From contig CAYSJJ010000010.1 of assembly GCA_964431365.1 (NCBI GenBank), forward strand, positions 8,380-72,379: a DNA stretch of 64,000 nucleotides. Reading direction: 5' to 3'. Every line of letters begins with the position of its first letter. Position 1 is the stretch's first letter. The notes beneath the pieces were generated by a model. It saw only the letters and a list, made by a program, of their open reading frames with translations. It was not told the origin of the DNA and searched no databases. The DNA comes from Geomobilibacter sp964431365. GTDB taxonomy: Bacteria; Desulfobacterota; Desulfuromonadia; Geobacterales; DSM-12255. A program made the position numbers and the translations under genes. This document shows, piece by piece, positions 17,637-26,091 of the stretch.

Positions 17637-18161
17637 CTAGGTCGGCTCCGTAAAGGTCGACTCGGTCGGTTCCGTCACCGCGTAGTCCCGCTCCCACCCC
17701 TCGTTCTCCAGCTTGATATGCTGGATCAGCACCGCATTGGCGTTGGCGTCCAGGTCGGCCTGGGCCTGGTACTCGGAGACCCAGCAGCGGTAGACCTTGT
17801 ACGCCACCACCAGCTGCCCCGCCTCGTTGTAGACCTCAATGATGATGTCCTTGCGGAAGTCCTTCAGCGACACCTCAGCTCCGAGGCCCGAACCGAAGTT
17901 CCAGACCTTGTTCGCCCACTGCTCGAAATCCTTGTCGTGGGTCACCCCCCGGTCGAGGGTGATGGCCTCGTACTCCGTACGCCCCGGCGACTTGCGGGTG
18001 CTGCTCGGGTCGCCACCCTCCCGGTGCTTGACCACCTCGGTCGTCCGCTTGAGGGGGCTGACCTTGCTGATGCCGGCCACGTACCGGCCGTCCCATTTCA
18101 CCCGGAACTTGAAGTTCTTATACGGATCGAACCGTTGCGCGTTGACGGTAAACTGCGCCAT
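17637..18161 (-). CDS. eCIS inner tube protein (gp19/Afp1-like)
   Basis: The 174-residue protein is a standard T4 gp19-like inner tube protein. Diagnostic segments are 'KNFKFRVKWDGRYVAGISKV' near residue 15, 'EVVKHREGGDPSSTRKSPGR' and the 'ITLDRGVTHDKDFEQWANKV' helix. It polymerises as hexameric rings to form the tube that is pushed out by the sheath. Only one tube gene is seen besides the adaptor, fewer than in Afp. It directly follows the sheath gene, as is usual. Confidence 0.93.
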   Translation of the reverse strand: MAQFTVNAQRFDPYKNFKFRVKWDGRYVAGISKVSPLKRTTEVVKHREGGDPSSTRKSPGRTEYEAITLDRGVTHDKDFEQWANKVWNFGSGLGAEVSLKDFRKDIIIEVYNEAGQLVVAYKVYRCWVSEYQAQADLDANANAVLIQHIKLENEGWERDYAVTEPTESTFTEPT

Positions 18162-18173
18162 GTGGAAACCCTC

Positions 18174-19748
18174 CTATGCCTGAATCTGGCCAGCCATCTG
18201 CTGGAGTTTGATGATGACGAATTCCGCCGGCTTGAGCGGGGCGAAGCCGACCAGGATATTGACGATTCCCCGGTTGATGTCGTCCTGCGTGGTGGTCTCC
18301 CGGTCGCACTTGACGAGGTACGCCTCCTGCGGTGTCTTCCCCTGGAACGCCCCCTGCCGGAAGAGGCCGTGCATGAACGAGCCGATGTTGAGGCGGATCT
18401 GGGCCCAGAGCGGTTCGTCGTTGGGCTCGAAGACCACCCACTGGGTGTTCCGGTAGATGCTCTCCTCCAGGTAGAGGGCGAGGCGGCGGATCGGGATGTA
18501 TTTCCACTCCGAGGCGAGGCGGTCGTCCCCCTGCAGGGTGCGCGCCCCCCAGACCACCGGCCCGGCGGCCGGCATGACCCGGATGCAGTTCACCCCGAGC
18601 TGGTTCAGTTCGCCGTTCTCCGCGTCGCTCAGCGGGACGCTCAGGGAGGGTACCCCGACCAGGTTCGTCTCCAGGCCGGCCGGCGCCTTCCAGACGCCGC
18701 GCTGCACATCGGTCCGGGCGAAGATCCCGGCAACGGCGCCGCTCGGGACGAACTCCTCCACCTGGTTCTTCCGGAGCGGGTTCGGCTGCTGGAGGCGGGG
18801 GAAGAAGAGCGCCGCATTCCTGCTCCTGGTCCCGACCGTGGCAACGCCGCTCTTGGCCGCATCCTTCCCGTTCCAGTTGCTCCGCGGGTCGACGAGGAGC
18901 ATGGCGCGACGGGTCTCGCAGTACTGGGCTGCCATCCCCACCAGGGATTCGTCCACGTTGTCGTCGCTGCTATAGGGGGGGATGACCAGGAGGTTGAAGA
19001 TGTCCGTCTTCTGCAGGGCATAGAGCCCCTGCTTGGCGTCCTGCTTGCCGCTGCCGGTGAACTCGTCCTGGGTCAGGCGGACGCCGTCGGTGGCCTTGTC
19101 GCCATCCGCCACCTTGCTGCTGGCGTTGTCGTCTTCCCAGATCGACTTCCCGGCCGCCTGGGCTCCATGGGCCACGGGGACGCTGGCCGGCAGGGAGCCT
19201 TTCACCCGCACGAGCCGCGATTCGTTCTTCAGCACCCGGTCCACCCGGAGCGGGCTCTCGGCGATGGTCACGTTCCTGAAGAGCTCCTCAGCCCCGCTTT
19301 TCATGTCACGGACCGTCAGGTTGAACAGGTCGCCCACGGTCAGCGACAGTCCGTCGGCCACCTCCGGCGAGACGTTATGGTCGATCCTGGCGCGCAGCCC
19401 GTTTCCCCAGGCGCCGGGAGAGACCCCCTCCAGGGTGAGGCCGTTGGCGCCGAGCGAAGCCGGCGTCGGCGTCCCGGTTTCGTCTCTGAAGAGGCGGACG
19501 ATAACCGCCTGGCTGCCGCCGTTCAGGTAGAAGTCCTTGACGGCAAAACCGAGGGTGCTCTCCAGCCAGAGGCCGCCGAAGGTCCGCTCGAAATCCGCAA
19601 AACTGTTGATCGTCACCGGCTCGTCGACCGGCCCCCGCAGGGCGCGGCCGATAAAGGCGGTGACGGACGTTGCCACCCCGGTTATGGTCCTGACGCCGCT
19701 CGGCAGCTCTTCGATGTAGACCCCTGGGTAGGTGGGAGATACAGGCAT
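18174..19748 (-). CDS. eCIS contractile sheath protein
   Basis: The 524-residue protein is a tail sheath subunit. The N-terminus reads 'YPGVYIEELPSGVRTITGVA', and the C-terminal third contains 'RRLALYLEESIYRNTQWVVF' and 'PAEFVIIKLQQMAGQIQA', the conserved sheath core. The sheath contracts to drive the inner tube through a target membrane. There is one sheath gene, so the particle probably uses a single sheath type, unlike Afp with three. A good ribosome site (AGGAGG) precedes the ATG. Confidence 0.95.
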   Translation of the reverse strand: MPVSPTYPGVYIEELPSGVRTITGVATSVTAFIGRALRGPVDEPVTINSFADFERTFGGLWLESTLGFAVKDFYLNGGSQAVIVRLFRDETGTPTPASLGANGLTLEGVSPGAWGNGLRARIDHNVSPEVADGLSLTVGDLFNLTVRDMKSGAEELFRNVTIAESPLRVDRVLKNESRLVRVKGSLPASVPVAHGAQAAGKSIWEDDNASSKVADGDKATDGVRLTQDEFTGSGKQDAKQGLYALQKTDIFNLLVIPPYSSDDNVDESLVGMAAQYCETRRAMLLVDPRSNWNGKDAAKSGVATVGTRSRNAALFFPRLQQPNPLRKNQVEEFVPSGAVAGIFARTDVQRGVWKAPAGLETNLVGVPSLSVPLSDAENGELNQLGVNCIRVMPAAGPVVWGARTLQGDDRLASEWKYIPIRRLALYLEESIYRNTQWVVFEPNDEPLWAQIRLNIGSFMHGLFRQGAFQGKTPQEAYLVKCDRETTTQDDINRGIVNILVGFAPLKPAEFVIIKLQQMAGQIQA

Positions 19749-19781
19749 GGTTCGATCCTCCTTTGAGAAGACGTGAATTCG

Positions 19782-20195
19782 CTACGGCGTGGCGTCACGC
19801 CCGACCAGTATGTCGATGGTTGCTTTCTTGCTCGCATCGCCCGTCGGATGGGTGTTTTTGAATTTCAGGATCTTCGGGGCAACCCCCAGCAGGCCGACGG
19901 CACCGCTCCCGAGCATGATCTGGGGCTCGTCGAGGACGATGGCGGCGGAATCCGTGGTACCGTCGCTGGCCTTGAAGGTGATTTCCGGGCCGTACAGGTC
20001 CGATTTGATCACGATCAGGCTGACCTGGGCGGCGCTGCTCGGCTGGATGTCGACCCTTTTCTCCGTCGCGCCGGCCCCGCCCGGCTCGATGACCACCTCG
20101 GTCCTGTCGTACGCCTCGATGGTTTTCGTCTTGGAAATCGCGACCTGCGGTCCTCCCACTACCTGGATACTGACTGCCAGATTGACGGTCGTCAT
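19782..20195 (-). CDS. First gene of eCIS operon, conserved-type small protein of unknown function
   Basis: This 137-residue protein is mostly beta-strand in appearance (MTTVNLAVSIQVVGGPQVAI, then 'SSAAQVSLIVIKSDLYG'). It has no signal peptide, membrane segment or recognised motif. An AAAGGAGG site six bases before the ATG makes the start firm. It is the promoter-proximal gene of the operon, 33 bases before the sheath gene. A structural or capping role in the particle is likely from position only. Confidence 0.8.
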   Translation of the reverse strand: MTTVNLAVSIQVVGGPQVAISKTKTIEAYDRTEVVIEPGGAGATEKRVDIQPSSAAQVSLIVIKSDLYGPEITFKASDGTTDSAAIVLDEPQIMLGSGAVGLLGVAPKILKFKNTHPTGDASKKATIDILVGRDATP

Positions 20196-20495
20196 GCCCT
20201 GCCTCCTTTACTGTGAGCTCAACTGCCGGAGATTATTTCGCAACAGAGGCTTGATGTTGATGGAGGTCTAATTAAAGCAGGATAAAGGGGGGGGGACAAT
20301 TGGCCCTATGGGTATTTATTACCGCCTCGTTCCGGCTAACCTTTGGAGTTAGCGTGACGCCACCGAAGTATTACCGATAACGCCGGAACATCGGTATTAA
20401 CCCATTTATGGATAAGGAGCTAAGAAGGATGAAGGGATGCCGGCAGACGTTGCCAAACTGGAGGAGGGCTGCCTCGCTGCCAGCGCGCTCCGGCG
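20196..20495. promoter_or_regulatory. Intergenic region upstream of eCIS operon with two inverted repeats
   Basis: No gene is seen in these 300 bases. They must hold the eCIS promoter (minus strand) and the end of the upstream lipoprotein transcript. Two hairpins stand out. GCTAAC/GTTAGC has a 7-base loop at 20335-20353. TACCGAT/ATCGGTA lies near 20372-20396, with an 11-base loop. A run of nine Gs (20286-20295) lies nearer the operon. I found no convincing sigma-70 or sigma-54 pair. The hairpins could be operators or a terminator. Confidence 0.5.
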
Positions 20496-21419
20496 TCACT
20501 GCCCGGAGATCAGTGACCGTGCCCGCTCCCGGGCGAGAGCTGCGTTTACGTCATCACCGAGCTGTCCGTACAGCAGGGCCTGTCGCTCAAGAGAGAACGC
20601 CTCGGCGTGCCGATCGTGGCGCGCCCCGTGCACAGTGGCCGCCCGCTGCCAGAAGGCGAGGGCAGCCTCTTTCCGGCCAGAGGCCTCGGCCGCCTGCGCC
20701 AACCCCTGCAGGTCGGCAGCGATCTTCGCCCCCGCGGCCACCTCCTTGTCGACGAGCATCGCCTGGGAATAGAGCTGCGTTGCCTCGTCGGCTCCCCCTC
20801 GTGCCAGCGCCGACTCACCCAGCAGCCGTAGCGCGTTCGCCTCTTCCTGGCGGTCGCCGGTTTCCCGGGCCAGGGCCAGGGCGTTTCGCGCCATCTCGGC
20901 CGCCGCCTCCCTCTTTCCTTCCCGTACCCGCACCCGGGCCAGCAGGTTGGCCATCCGTCCCTTGCTGCCCGGCTCTGCGCTCTGCAGAGCCTTTTCGCTC
21001 AGGCGGGCGGCCTCGGCGACCTGTCCCTCATGCAGCAGGAACTTCCCCTTTTCGAACAAGACCTCGGCGGTCAGTTCCGGCGTGAACGGCAGCAGCCCCT
21101 CGGCCCGGTCGAGCGCCTGCCGGGCCTTGTCGCTCTCCCCCTGGCGCATGCTGACGCGGGCGCTGTTGAGGAGGGTGGTGACCATGCCGGGGTGATGCTC
21201 CATGGCGGCGTAACAACGGTAGGCCTCGGCCAGGGAGCTGGCCGCAGCGGGGAGGTCGCCGCGCCGGGCCGCTTCGATACCCCGTTCATTGAAACGGTTG
21301 GCCTCCGCTCGGAGCGCGGGGAGCGGCTGAGATGGGGAGGTGGCACAGCCGCCTGCGGAAACGGCGACTATGAGGAGTAATGCTGGAAAGATTCTAAGAG
21401 GCCAGCACGGCTCACTCAT
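20496..21419 (-). CDS. TPR-repeat lipoprotein at the end of an MCE operon
   Basis: The 307-residue product has a lipoprotein signal (LLLIVAVSAGGC, lipid-attachment Cys at about residue 25) and then a solenoid of about six TPR-like helical repeats. The repeats are alanine-rich, with segments such as 'AAASSLAEAYRCYAAMEHHP' and 'ANALRLLGESALARGGADEA'. It should sit at the inner face of the outer membrane or on the inner membrane. Its ATG overlaps mlaD by eight bases, so it belongs to that transporter operon, where it may be a periplasmic scaffold. The cargo is unknown. Confidence 0.85.
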   Translation of the reverse strand: MSEPCWPLRIFPALLLIVAVSAGGCATSPSQPLPALRAEANRFNERGIEAARRGDLPAAASSLAEAYRCYAAMEHHPGMVTTLLNSARVSMRQGESDKARQALDRAEGLLPFTPELTAEVLFEKGKFLLHEGQVAEAARLSEKALQSAEPGSKGRMANLLARVRVREGKREAAAEMARNALALARETGDRQEEANALRLLGESALARGGADEATQLYSQAMLVDKEVAAGAKIAADLQGLAQAAEASGRKEAALAFWQRAATVHGARHDRHAEAFSLERQALLYGQLGDDVNAALARERARSLISGQ

Positions 21420-22386
21420 GGCTGTCTCCGGGAATAAGCCGCTCCCCTTTCACCGGCGGCACGGCATTGCGGATCGGCCACATCCCGCTCACCCCCTCCA
21501 GCAGGCGGTTGCTTTGGTCAAGGGCGTCGCCGGTCTTGTCCACGAGCACCGGCACCTGCGGGAGCACCCTCACGGCAGCGGCATTCCCCGCCCGGCTGAT
21601 CTCCAGCAGATTGCCGACGGTGCCGTCCACCTTGTCCAGGAGCGTGGGAAGCCGTTGGTCAAGGAGCGCGGCAGAGTGATTGAGGCGCTCGATCAGCGGC
21701 CCGGCCTCCTCCAACCGTGTACCGACCGCGTCCAGCGCCACCTGCGCCCGCCCCGAGGAGTCGACCACGGCCCGGCGGCCCGCAACGAGCAGGTCGTCGG
21801 CTCGCCTCCTGGTGCCGTCCAGGTTCGCGGCCAGACGGTTCATGTTCCGGATCGCCTGCTTCAGCTCCCCCTGCGGATCATTGACATACTCGATGATGTC
21901 GCCCAGTTGTACCAGGACCGGCCGCACCTTCCCGGCTACCTCGTCGGCCAGTTCGTCCAGCCCCTTGGTCTTCTCGAAGCCGAGCCGCTCCTTATCCTCC
22001 AGCACCGCCTGCGCCGGCGTCCCGACCGAGACATCGACGACCATGTCGCCGACCAGCCCCTCCTTGACCAGTTTCGCCCGGGAATCCCGGCGGATCCACG
22101 TCTGATACCGGCTGTCGATCTGCAGCAGCACGTCGACCTTGGCCGACTCGTTCAGCGCGATCGACTTGACCCTGCCGATCCTGAAACCGGAGAGCTTGAC
22201 CGGCATCCCCCGGGTAAAGCCGGTCCCCTTCTCCACGGTGATTCCCAGCTCGTACTTCCGGGAAAAGAGGTCCTGTTCCCGGCCGATGAGGATCACGACC
22301 CCCGCGACCAGGGCCAGTGCCACCAGCAGAAAAGCGGCGATCTTCCTTCTCAGATGCCTGAACCGCGAATCTTCCGTTATCGGCAT
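21412..22386 (-). CDS. MCE-domain substrate-binding protein, MlaD family
   Basis: This 324-residue protein has one N-terminal membrane helix (IAAFLLVALALVAGVVILI, residues 15-33). An MCE domain follows ('YELGITVEKGTGFTRGMPVK', 'LSGFRIGRVKSIAL' and 'KLVKEGLVGDMVVDVSVG'). A long helical C-terminus could form a periplasmic needle. MlaD-type hexamers pass lipids between the inner-membrane permease and the periplasm. It overlaps the ATPase-like gene by ten bases and the lipoprotein gene by eight. Confidence 0.92.
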   Translation of the reverse strand: MPITEDSRFRHLRRKIAAFLLVALALVAGVVILIGREQDLFSRKYELGITVEKGTGFTRGMPVKLSGFRIGRVKSIALNESAKVDVLLQIDSRYQTWIRRDSRAKLVKEGLVGDMVVDVSVGTPAQAVLEDKERLGFEKTKGLDELADEVAGKVRPVLVQLGDIIEYVNDPQGELKQAIRNMNRLAANLDGTRRRADDLLVAGRRAVVDSSGRAQVALDAVGTRLEEAGPLIERLNHSAALLDQRLPTLLDKVDGTVGNLLEISRAGNAAAVRVLPQVPVLVDKTGDALDQSNRLLEGVSGMWPIRNAVPPVKGERLIPGDSHE

Positions 22387-23039
22387 ACGGTTACCTTTTC
22401 CTCAGTGACCGGAGAGAGATCCAGCCCCTGCCCGAGCAGGGCCTCGGGCTGCGTCGCCAGCAGGACCGTGGTCATCCCCGGCATGGCCCGGTGAAAGGCG
22501 GTGGCGTTCGCGATGATCCGCCCCCGCTCCTCCCCGTTGAGCCCCCCGAGCACCCCGTCGTAGACAATCAGTTCCGGCTCCGTCATGAAGGCCCGGGCCT
22601 GTCCCACGAGGCGCCGCTGATACATGGAGAGATTGCCGGGGAGCTCCATGAGCGCGCCGTCGTACCCCACCCGCCTCAGCAGCTCTTCACCCCTCTCCGC
22701 CAGTGCCGGGAGAGGTTGCCTGCCGTGGTAGTAGCCGGGGAGGAGCACGTTCTCCAACACCTTCAGGTTCGACACCAGGCCGCCGTCGGAGAAGACCACC
22801 GCCAGCCGCTGCCGCAGCTGCGAGAGTTCGGTCTCGGCCAACGCAGCGGGATCCATCCCCAGCACCGTGACGCTGCCGCTCTCCGGCCGGCGCAGTCCGA
22901 GCAGCAGGCGGACGATGCCGTCGCTCGCCTCCTGTTTCGGCGAATGGAGTGCCACCAGGGCCCCCTGCGTCACCGCGAACGACACCCCTTGCAGCGACGG
23001 GCCGTCGGTTACCCTCCGGAAGGTCAGGATCTCCGCCAT
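22377..23039 (-). CDS. MlaF-like ABC ATPase homologue with all catalytic motifs lost
   Basis: Position and overall sequence (GVSFAVTQGALVAL, then 'LLLGLRRPESGSVTVLGMDP') show an ABC ATPase of the MCE-transporter type. The active site is gone. The P-loop is replaced by 'SPKQEASDG' (residues 33-41; no GxxGxGK, and Ser at the Lys position). The signature LSGGQ is LSMYQ (137-141). Walker B ends Asp161-Gly162, without the catalytic Glu. The H-loop His is Gln197. The frame is intact over 220 residues, so this is not a frameshifted pseudogene. It probably cannot hydrolyse ATP alone and may be a structural partner or regulatory pseudo-ATPase. Confidence 0.88.
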   Translation of the reverse strand: MAEILTFRRVTDGPSLQGVSFAVTQGALVALHSPKQEASDGIVRLLLGLRRPESGSVTVLGMDPAALAETELSQLRQRLAVVFSDGGLVSNLKVLENVLLPGYYHGRQPLPALAERGEELLRRVGYDGALMELPGNLSMYQRRLVGQARAFMTEPELIVYDGVLGGLNGEERGRIIANATAFHRAMPGMTTVLLATQPEALLGQGLDLSPVTEEKVTVCR

Positions 23040-23046
23040 GGCGTCC

Positions 23047-23823
23047 TCATACGAGATAGAGCAGGGACAGCAGGCCGTCCAGCGTGAGAATCACGAACAG
23101 GCTCTGCATGACGCCGCGCGTCGCCGCCTGGGGGATCTGGGTGACGCTCTGGCCGACCAGGAGCCCCTGGCGACAGCAGACCGCGGCGATCAGCAGGCCA
23201 TACACCACCCCTTTGGCGAGGGAGGCGAGCACCCCTCCCAGGGTCAGTACGCTGCAGACCCCTTGGCTGTAGAGTTCATACGGGACGTGCCAGCCGAGGG
23301 CCGCCACCAGGAACCCTCCCGCAACGGCCGCCACCTCGAAATAGACCGTCAGCACCAGGAGGGAGGTCGCCACCCCCATGATCCTGGGCATGATCAGGTA
23401 GCCGGCAACCGGTATGCCGAGGGCCTCCAGGTATGCCAGTTCGTCGCCGATCTTCATCTGGCTCAGCTCGGCGGCGATGGCGGTGCCACTCCGGGCGATG
23501 ACCACGACGCTGACCAGCAGGGGTCCCAGTTCGCGCATCACAATCCAGGCAATCAGCTTCCCGGTCAGGAAGCCGCTCCCGCCACCGGCGATGGCGACGA
23601 TCTGCGCGATGACCACGGTGCCGATGACCAGGGCCATGGTCAGTACAGTCACCAGCGGCTCCAGGCCGGTGAAGTAGACCTGGCGCAGATAGACCTCGAT
23701 GACGCAGCGGCGGCCGCGGGTAACGGCGACCATCGCGTCGCGCAGGGCCTGCCCTATCATGCCGGCCAGGTCGCAGGCGAAGAGCACCAGCGTGAGCGTC
23801 GTGTCGGCAATGGCGGCGATCAT
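23047..23823 (-). CDS. MCE transporter permease, MlaE family
   Basis: The 258-residue membrane protein is a typical MlaE/Ttg2B permease. It has 'VYFTGLEPLVTVLTMALVIG' near residue 50 and the diagnostic 'VIARSGTAIAAELSQMKIGDELAYLEALGI' region. Five or six membrane helices are visible. It forms the inner-membrane channel under the MlaD ring. It lies between the adenylate cyclase gene (gap of three bases) and the ATPase-like gene (gap of seven), so all are co-transcribed. Confidence 0.94.
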   Translation of the reverse strand: MIAAIADTTLTLVLFACDLAGMIGQALRDAMVAVTRGRRCVIEVYLRQVYFTGLEPLVTVLTMALVIGTVVIAQIVAIAGGGSGFLTGKLIAWIVMRELGPLLVSVVVIARSGTAIAAELSQMKIGDELAYLEALGIPVAGYLIMPRIMGVATSLLVLTVYFEVAAVAGGFLVAALGWHVPYELYSQGVCSVLTLGGVLASLAKGVVYGLLIAAVCCRQGLLVGQSVTQIPQAATRGVMQSLFVILTLDGLLSLLYLV

Positions 23824-23826
23824 CTC

Positions 23827-25863
23827 CTACTTCTCCCTGAGGCTGGTGACACCGTCCCACCCCGCAGGAGGCGGCGCCTGGCAAAAGGCGCGGCAGCGTT
23901 CGGCATAGAGATCGGCAACCGGATCGCCCGCCGACCCTCCCAGTGCGGCAAAGAGCTCCCCGGCGGCCGGAAAGTCGCCGGCCCGGAAGAGCGAGAGCCC
24001 CTGCTTCCCCTTCACCCGTACCCGGTCCAGCTCCCGGAACCAGCACCCTTCCCCGGCCCGGGCCACGGTCTCGCCGCTGACGACGGCAGCCACCCCGTAC
24101 TGCTTGGTCAGCCCTTCCAGCCGCGACGCCAGGTTCACCGTGTCGCCGATGGCGGTATAGTCGAAGCGGCTTTCTCCCCCCATGTTCCCCACCACCGCCT
24201 CGCCGGTATGGATGCCGACACCGATGGCGATGGGGGGGAGCCCGTCCCGCTTGAATGCAGCGTTCAGTTCCGACAGGGCCGCCAGCATCCGCAAGGCAGC
24301 CCGGCAGGCCCGCCGCGGATGGTCGGGGATCTCCAGAGGGGCGTTGAACAGGGCCATGACCGCATCGCCGATATATTTGTCCAGTGTCCCCCGCTCCTCC
24401 AGTACGATGCCGGTCATGGGGGTGAGGTAGCGGTTCAGGAGCTGCACCAGTTCCTCGGGCCCCAGCCGCTCCGACAGGGTGGTGAAGCCGCGGATGTCGG
24501 AGAAGAGCACCGTCACCTCCCGCTTCTCCCCCCCCAGGTGGAGGCGTTCCGGATGACGCACCAGGTCGTTCACCAGGTCGGGCGAGACATAGCTGGCAAA
24601 GGCCTTGCGCAGGTACCGCCCTTTGCGCTCCACCACCAGGTTCCGGTACGCCTCCCCCCCCAGATAGGCCAGCAACATCGCCACCAGCGGATAGGCGATG
24701 GTCAGGTCGAGCCGACCCCTGTCGAAAGCAAGGAGGTTCCCCCCCAGGTAGCCGGCGGCCGCCACGGCGAAGGCGGCAAGTCCGGCCCACGTGCCGGGGA
24801 CGACGGAGAGTGCCAGCGCCAGGAGGAGCGGCAAAACGAGGATGACCCCCAGCTCCAGGGCCAGGGTCCGGTTGTCGCGTGTCAGGAAGCGTTGCTCAAG
24901 GGCGTTGGCGGCAAAGGTGGCATGGATTTCCACCCCGGGGAGGGCCGGATCGAACGGGGTCGCCCGGACGTCGGCGATGCCGCTCTCGGTCACCCCGACA
25001 AATACCAGTTTGTCCCGCAGCGCTTCGCCAGGGAGGCGGCCGGCGAGCAGGTCAACGGCCGAATAGGTGGGGACGGTTCCTGCCGGGCCATACCAGGCAA
25101 GGGGGAGGAGGGCATGTTCGCTGGCCGGGATGGTAAGGGTCCCGACCCGGAGCTGGCCGATGCCGTAGGGTGCCACTGTCACGGCCAGCTCTTCACCCAG
25201 GTAGCGCTTCAGGGCGGTCAACCCCAGGGAGGGGTAGATGGCGCCGTCGAACAGGAGGAGGAGCGGCATCTTGCGCACGATGCCATCCCTGTCGGGCTGC
25301 TGGTTGAAGAACCCCAGGTCGAGGGCGGCCCGGGCGAACAGCGGCCGATTCGCGTCCACCGAACCATACTCGGTCAGCGGCACCCGCTCCGCGCCGGCCG
25401 CTGTCCGCAGCACCTTCACCCGATGGTCGGCCACCTGCGCCAGAGCGGCCGGGTCACCCGTCTGGGGCTCGTCGCGAAAGAACTCCCCCAGCACCACGGT
25501 GCCGGCCCGGGCCATGGAGAGCGCCAGGGCGTCATCGGCGGCCGCGCTCTGGGGCTCCGAGAAGACCATGTCCAGGGCGATCACACGCGCCCCCTGGCGG
25601 TGGACCTCGCTGAGCAGCCGGCCGGTCAGTTCCCGGGACCAGGGCCAGCGCCCCACCCCCTTCACGCTCCGGTTGTCGATGGCAACGATGGCCACCCGCG
25701 GATCGGGGGGCCGGACCCCCCGGAGACGGAAGCGGGCATCCTTCAGGCGCAGGTCCACCTGCTCCACCAGCGGCACCGCCCCCCGGTAGAGGGCAAGGGT
25801 CCCCATGGCGGCCAACAGGCCGATGGCGGCGAACAGCAGCCGTGATGTCAGGAAGTGCCCCAT
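23827..25863 (-). CDS. CHASE2-domain class III adenylate cyclase
   Basis: The 678-residue protein has an N-terminal membrane helix, a periplasmic CHASE2 domain (VDLRLKDARFRLRGVRPPDP and 'VAIVAIDNRSVKGVGRWPW'), three close membrane helices near residues 345-420, and a C-terminal class III cyclase. Catalytic metal site FSDIRGF, 'DKYIGDAVMALFN' and 'DYTAIGDTVNLASRLEG' are intact. The Lys/Asp pair favours ATP over GTP. I chose the ATG at 25863; a longer reading would start inside an intergenic repeat. It probably turns an envelope signal into cAMP. It is coupled to mlaE by a 3 bp gap. Confidence 0.9.
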   Translation of the reverse strand: MGHFLTSRLLFAAIGLLAAMGTLALYRGAVPLVEQVDLRLKDARFRLRGVRPPDPRVAIVAIDNRSVKGVGRWPWSRELTGRLLSEVHRQGARVIALDMVFSEPQSAAADDALALSMARAGTVVLGEFFRDEPQTGDPAALAQVADHRVKVLRTAAGAERVPLTEYGSVDANRPLFARAALDLGFFNQQPDRDGIVRKMPLLLLFDGAIYPSLGLTALKRYLGEELAVTVAPYGIGQLRVGTLTIPASEHALLPLAWYGPAGTVPTYSAVDLLAGRLPGEALRDKLVFVGVTESGIADVRATPFDPALPGVEIHATFAANALEQRFLTRDNRTLALELGVILVLPLLLALALSVVPGTWAGLAAFAVAAAGYLGGNLLAFDRGRLDLTIAYPLVAMLLAYLGGEAYRNLVVERKGRYLRKAFASYVSPDLVNDLVRHPERLHLGGEKREVTVLFSDIRGFTTLSERLGPEELVQLLNRYLTPMTGIVLEERGTLDKYIGDAVMALFNAPLEIPDHPRRACRAALRMLAALSELNAAFKRDGLPPIAIGVGIHTGEAVVGNMGGESRFDYTAIGDTVNLASRLEGLTKQYGVAAVVSGETVARAGEGCWFRELDRVRVKGKQGLSLFRAGDFPAAGELFAALGGSAGDPVADLYAERCRAFCQAPPPAGWDGVTSLREK

Positions 25864-25883
25864 TGAGCCTCGCATCCTGGGTT

Positions 25884-26065
25884 CGGCAGTTGAAGGAGTC
25901 CACGTTCGCTCCGATTCCCCTTCAGCTGCGGCTCTACGGCTCATTACGCTGCAGCCGGAAAACTCGCCCTACGGGCTCAGACAATCCGCCTGCTTAACGC
26001 TCCATTTCGCCTAGAGCCACAACGCTTCGGGGAAAGTCGCTCTCTTTGGACTCCTTCAACTGCCG
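25884..26065. repeat. 182 bp element with perfect 19 bp terminal inverted repeats
   Basis: The ends 25884-25902 (cggcagttgaaggagtcca) and 26047-26065 are exact inverse complements. They bracket about 144 bases without a gene, containing short palindromic pieces. It fills most of the gap between the cyclase and FecR-protein genes. It looks like a MITE or an intergenic repeat family of the host genome. A hairpin this long in mRNA could also affect transcript stability inside the operon. Confidence 0.7.
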
Positions 26066-26091
26066 TTTTGGTTATCCCCCCTCAGCCGGCG

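Noticed and set aside
22377..23039. Calling the degenerate ABC gene a pseudogene
   Set aside because: No stop or frameshift occurs, both ends overlap or abut active genes, and the fold-forming residues are kept.
22867..25845. 992-codon open frame on the plus strand
   Set aside because: It is antisense to mlaE and the cyclase, with His/Gln/Gly-rich low-complexity translation and no ribosome site.
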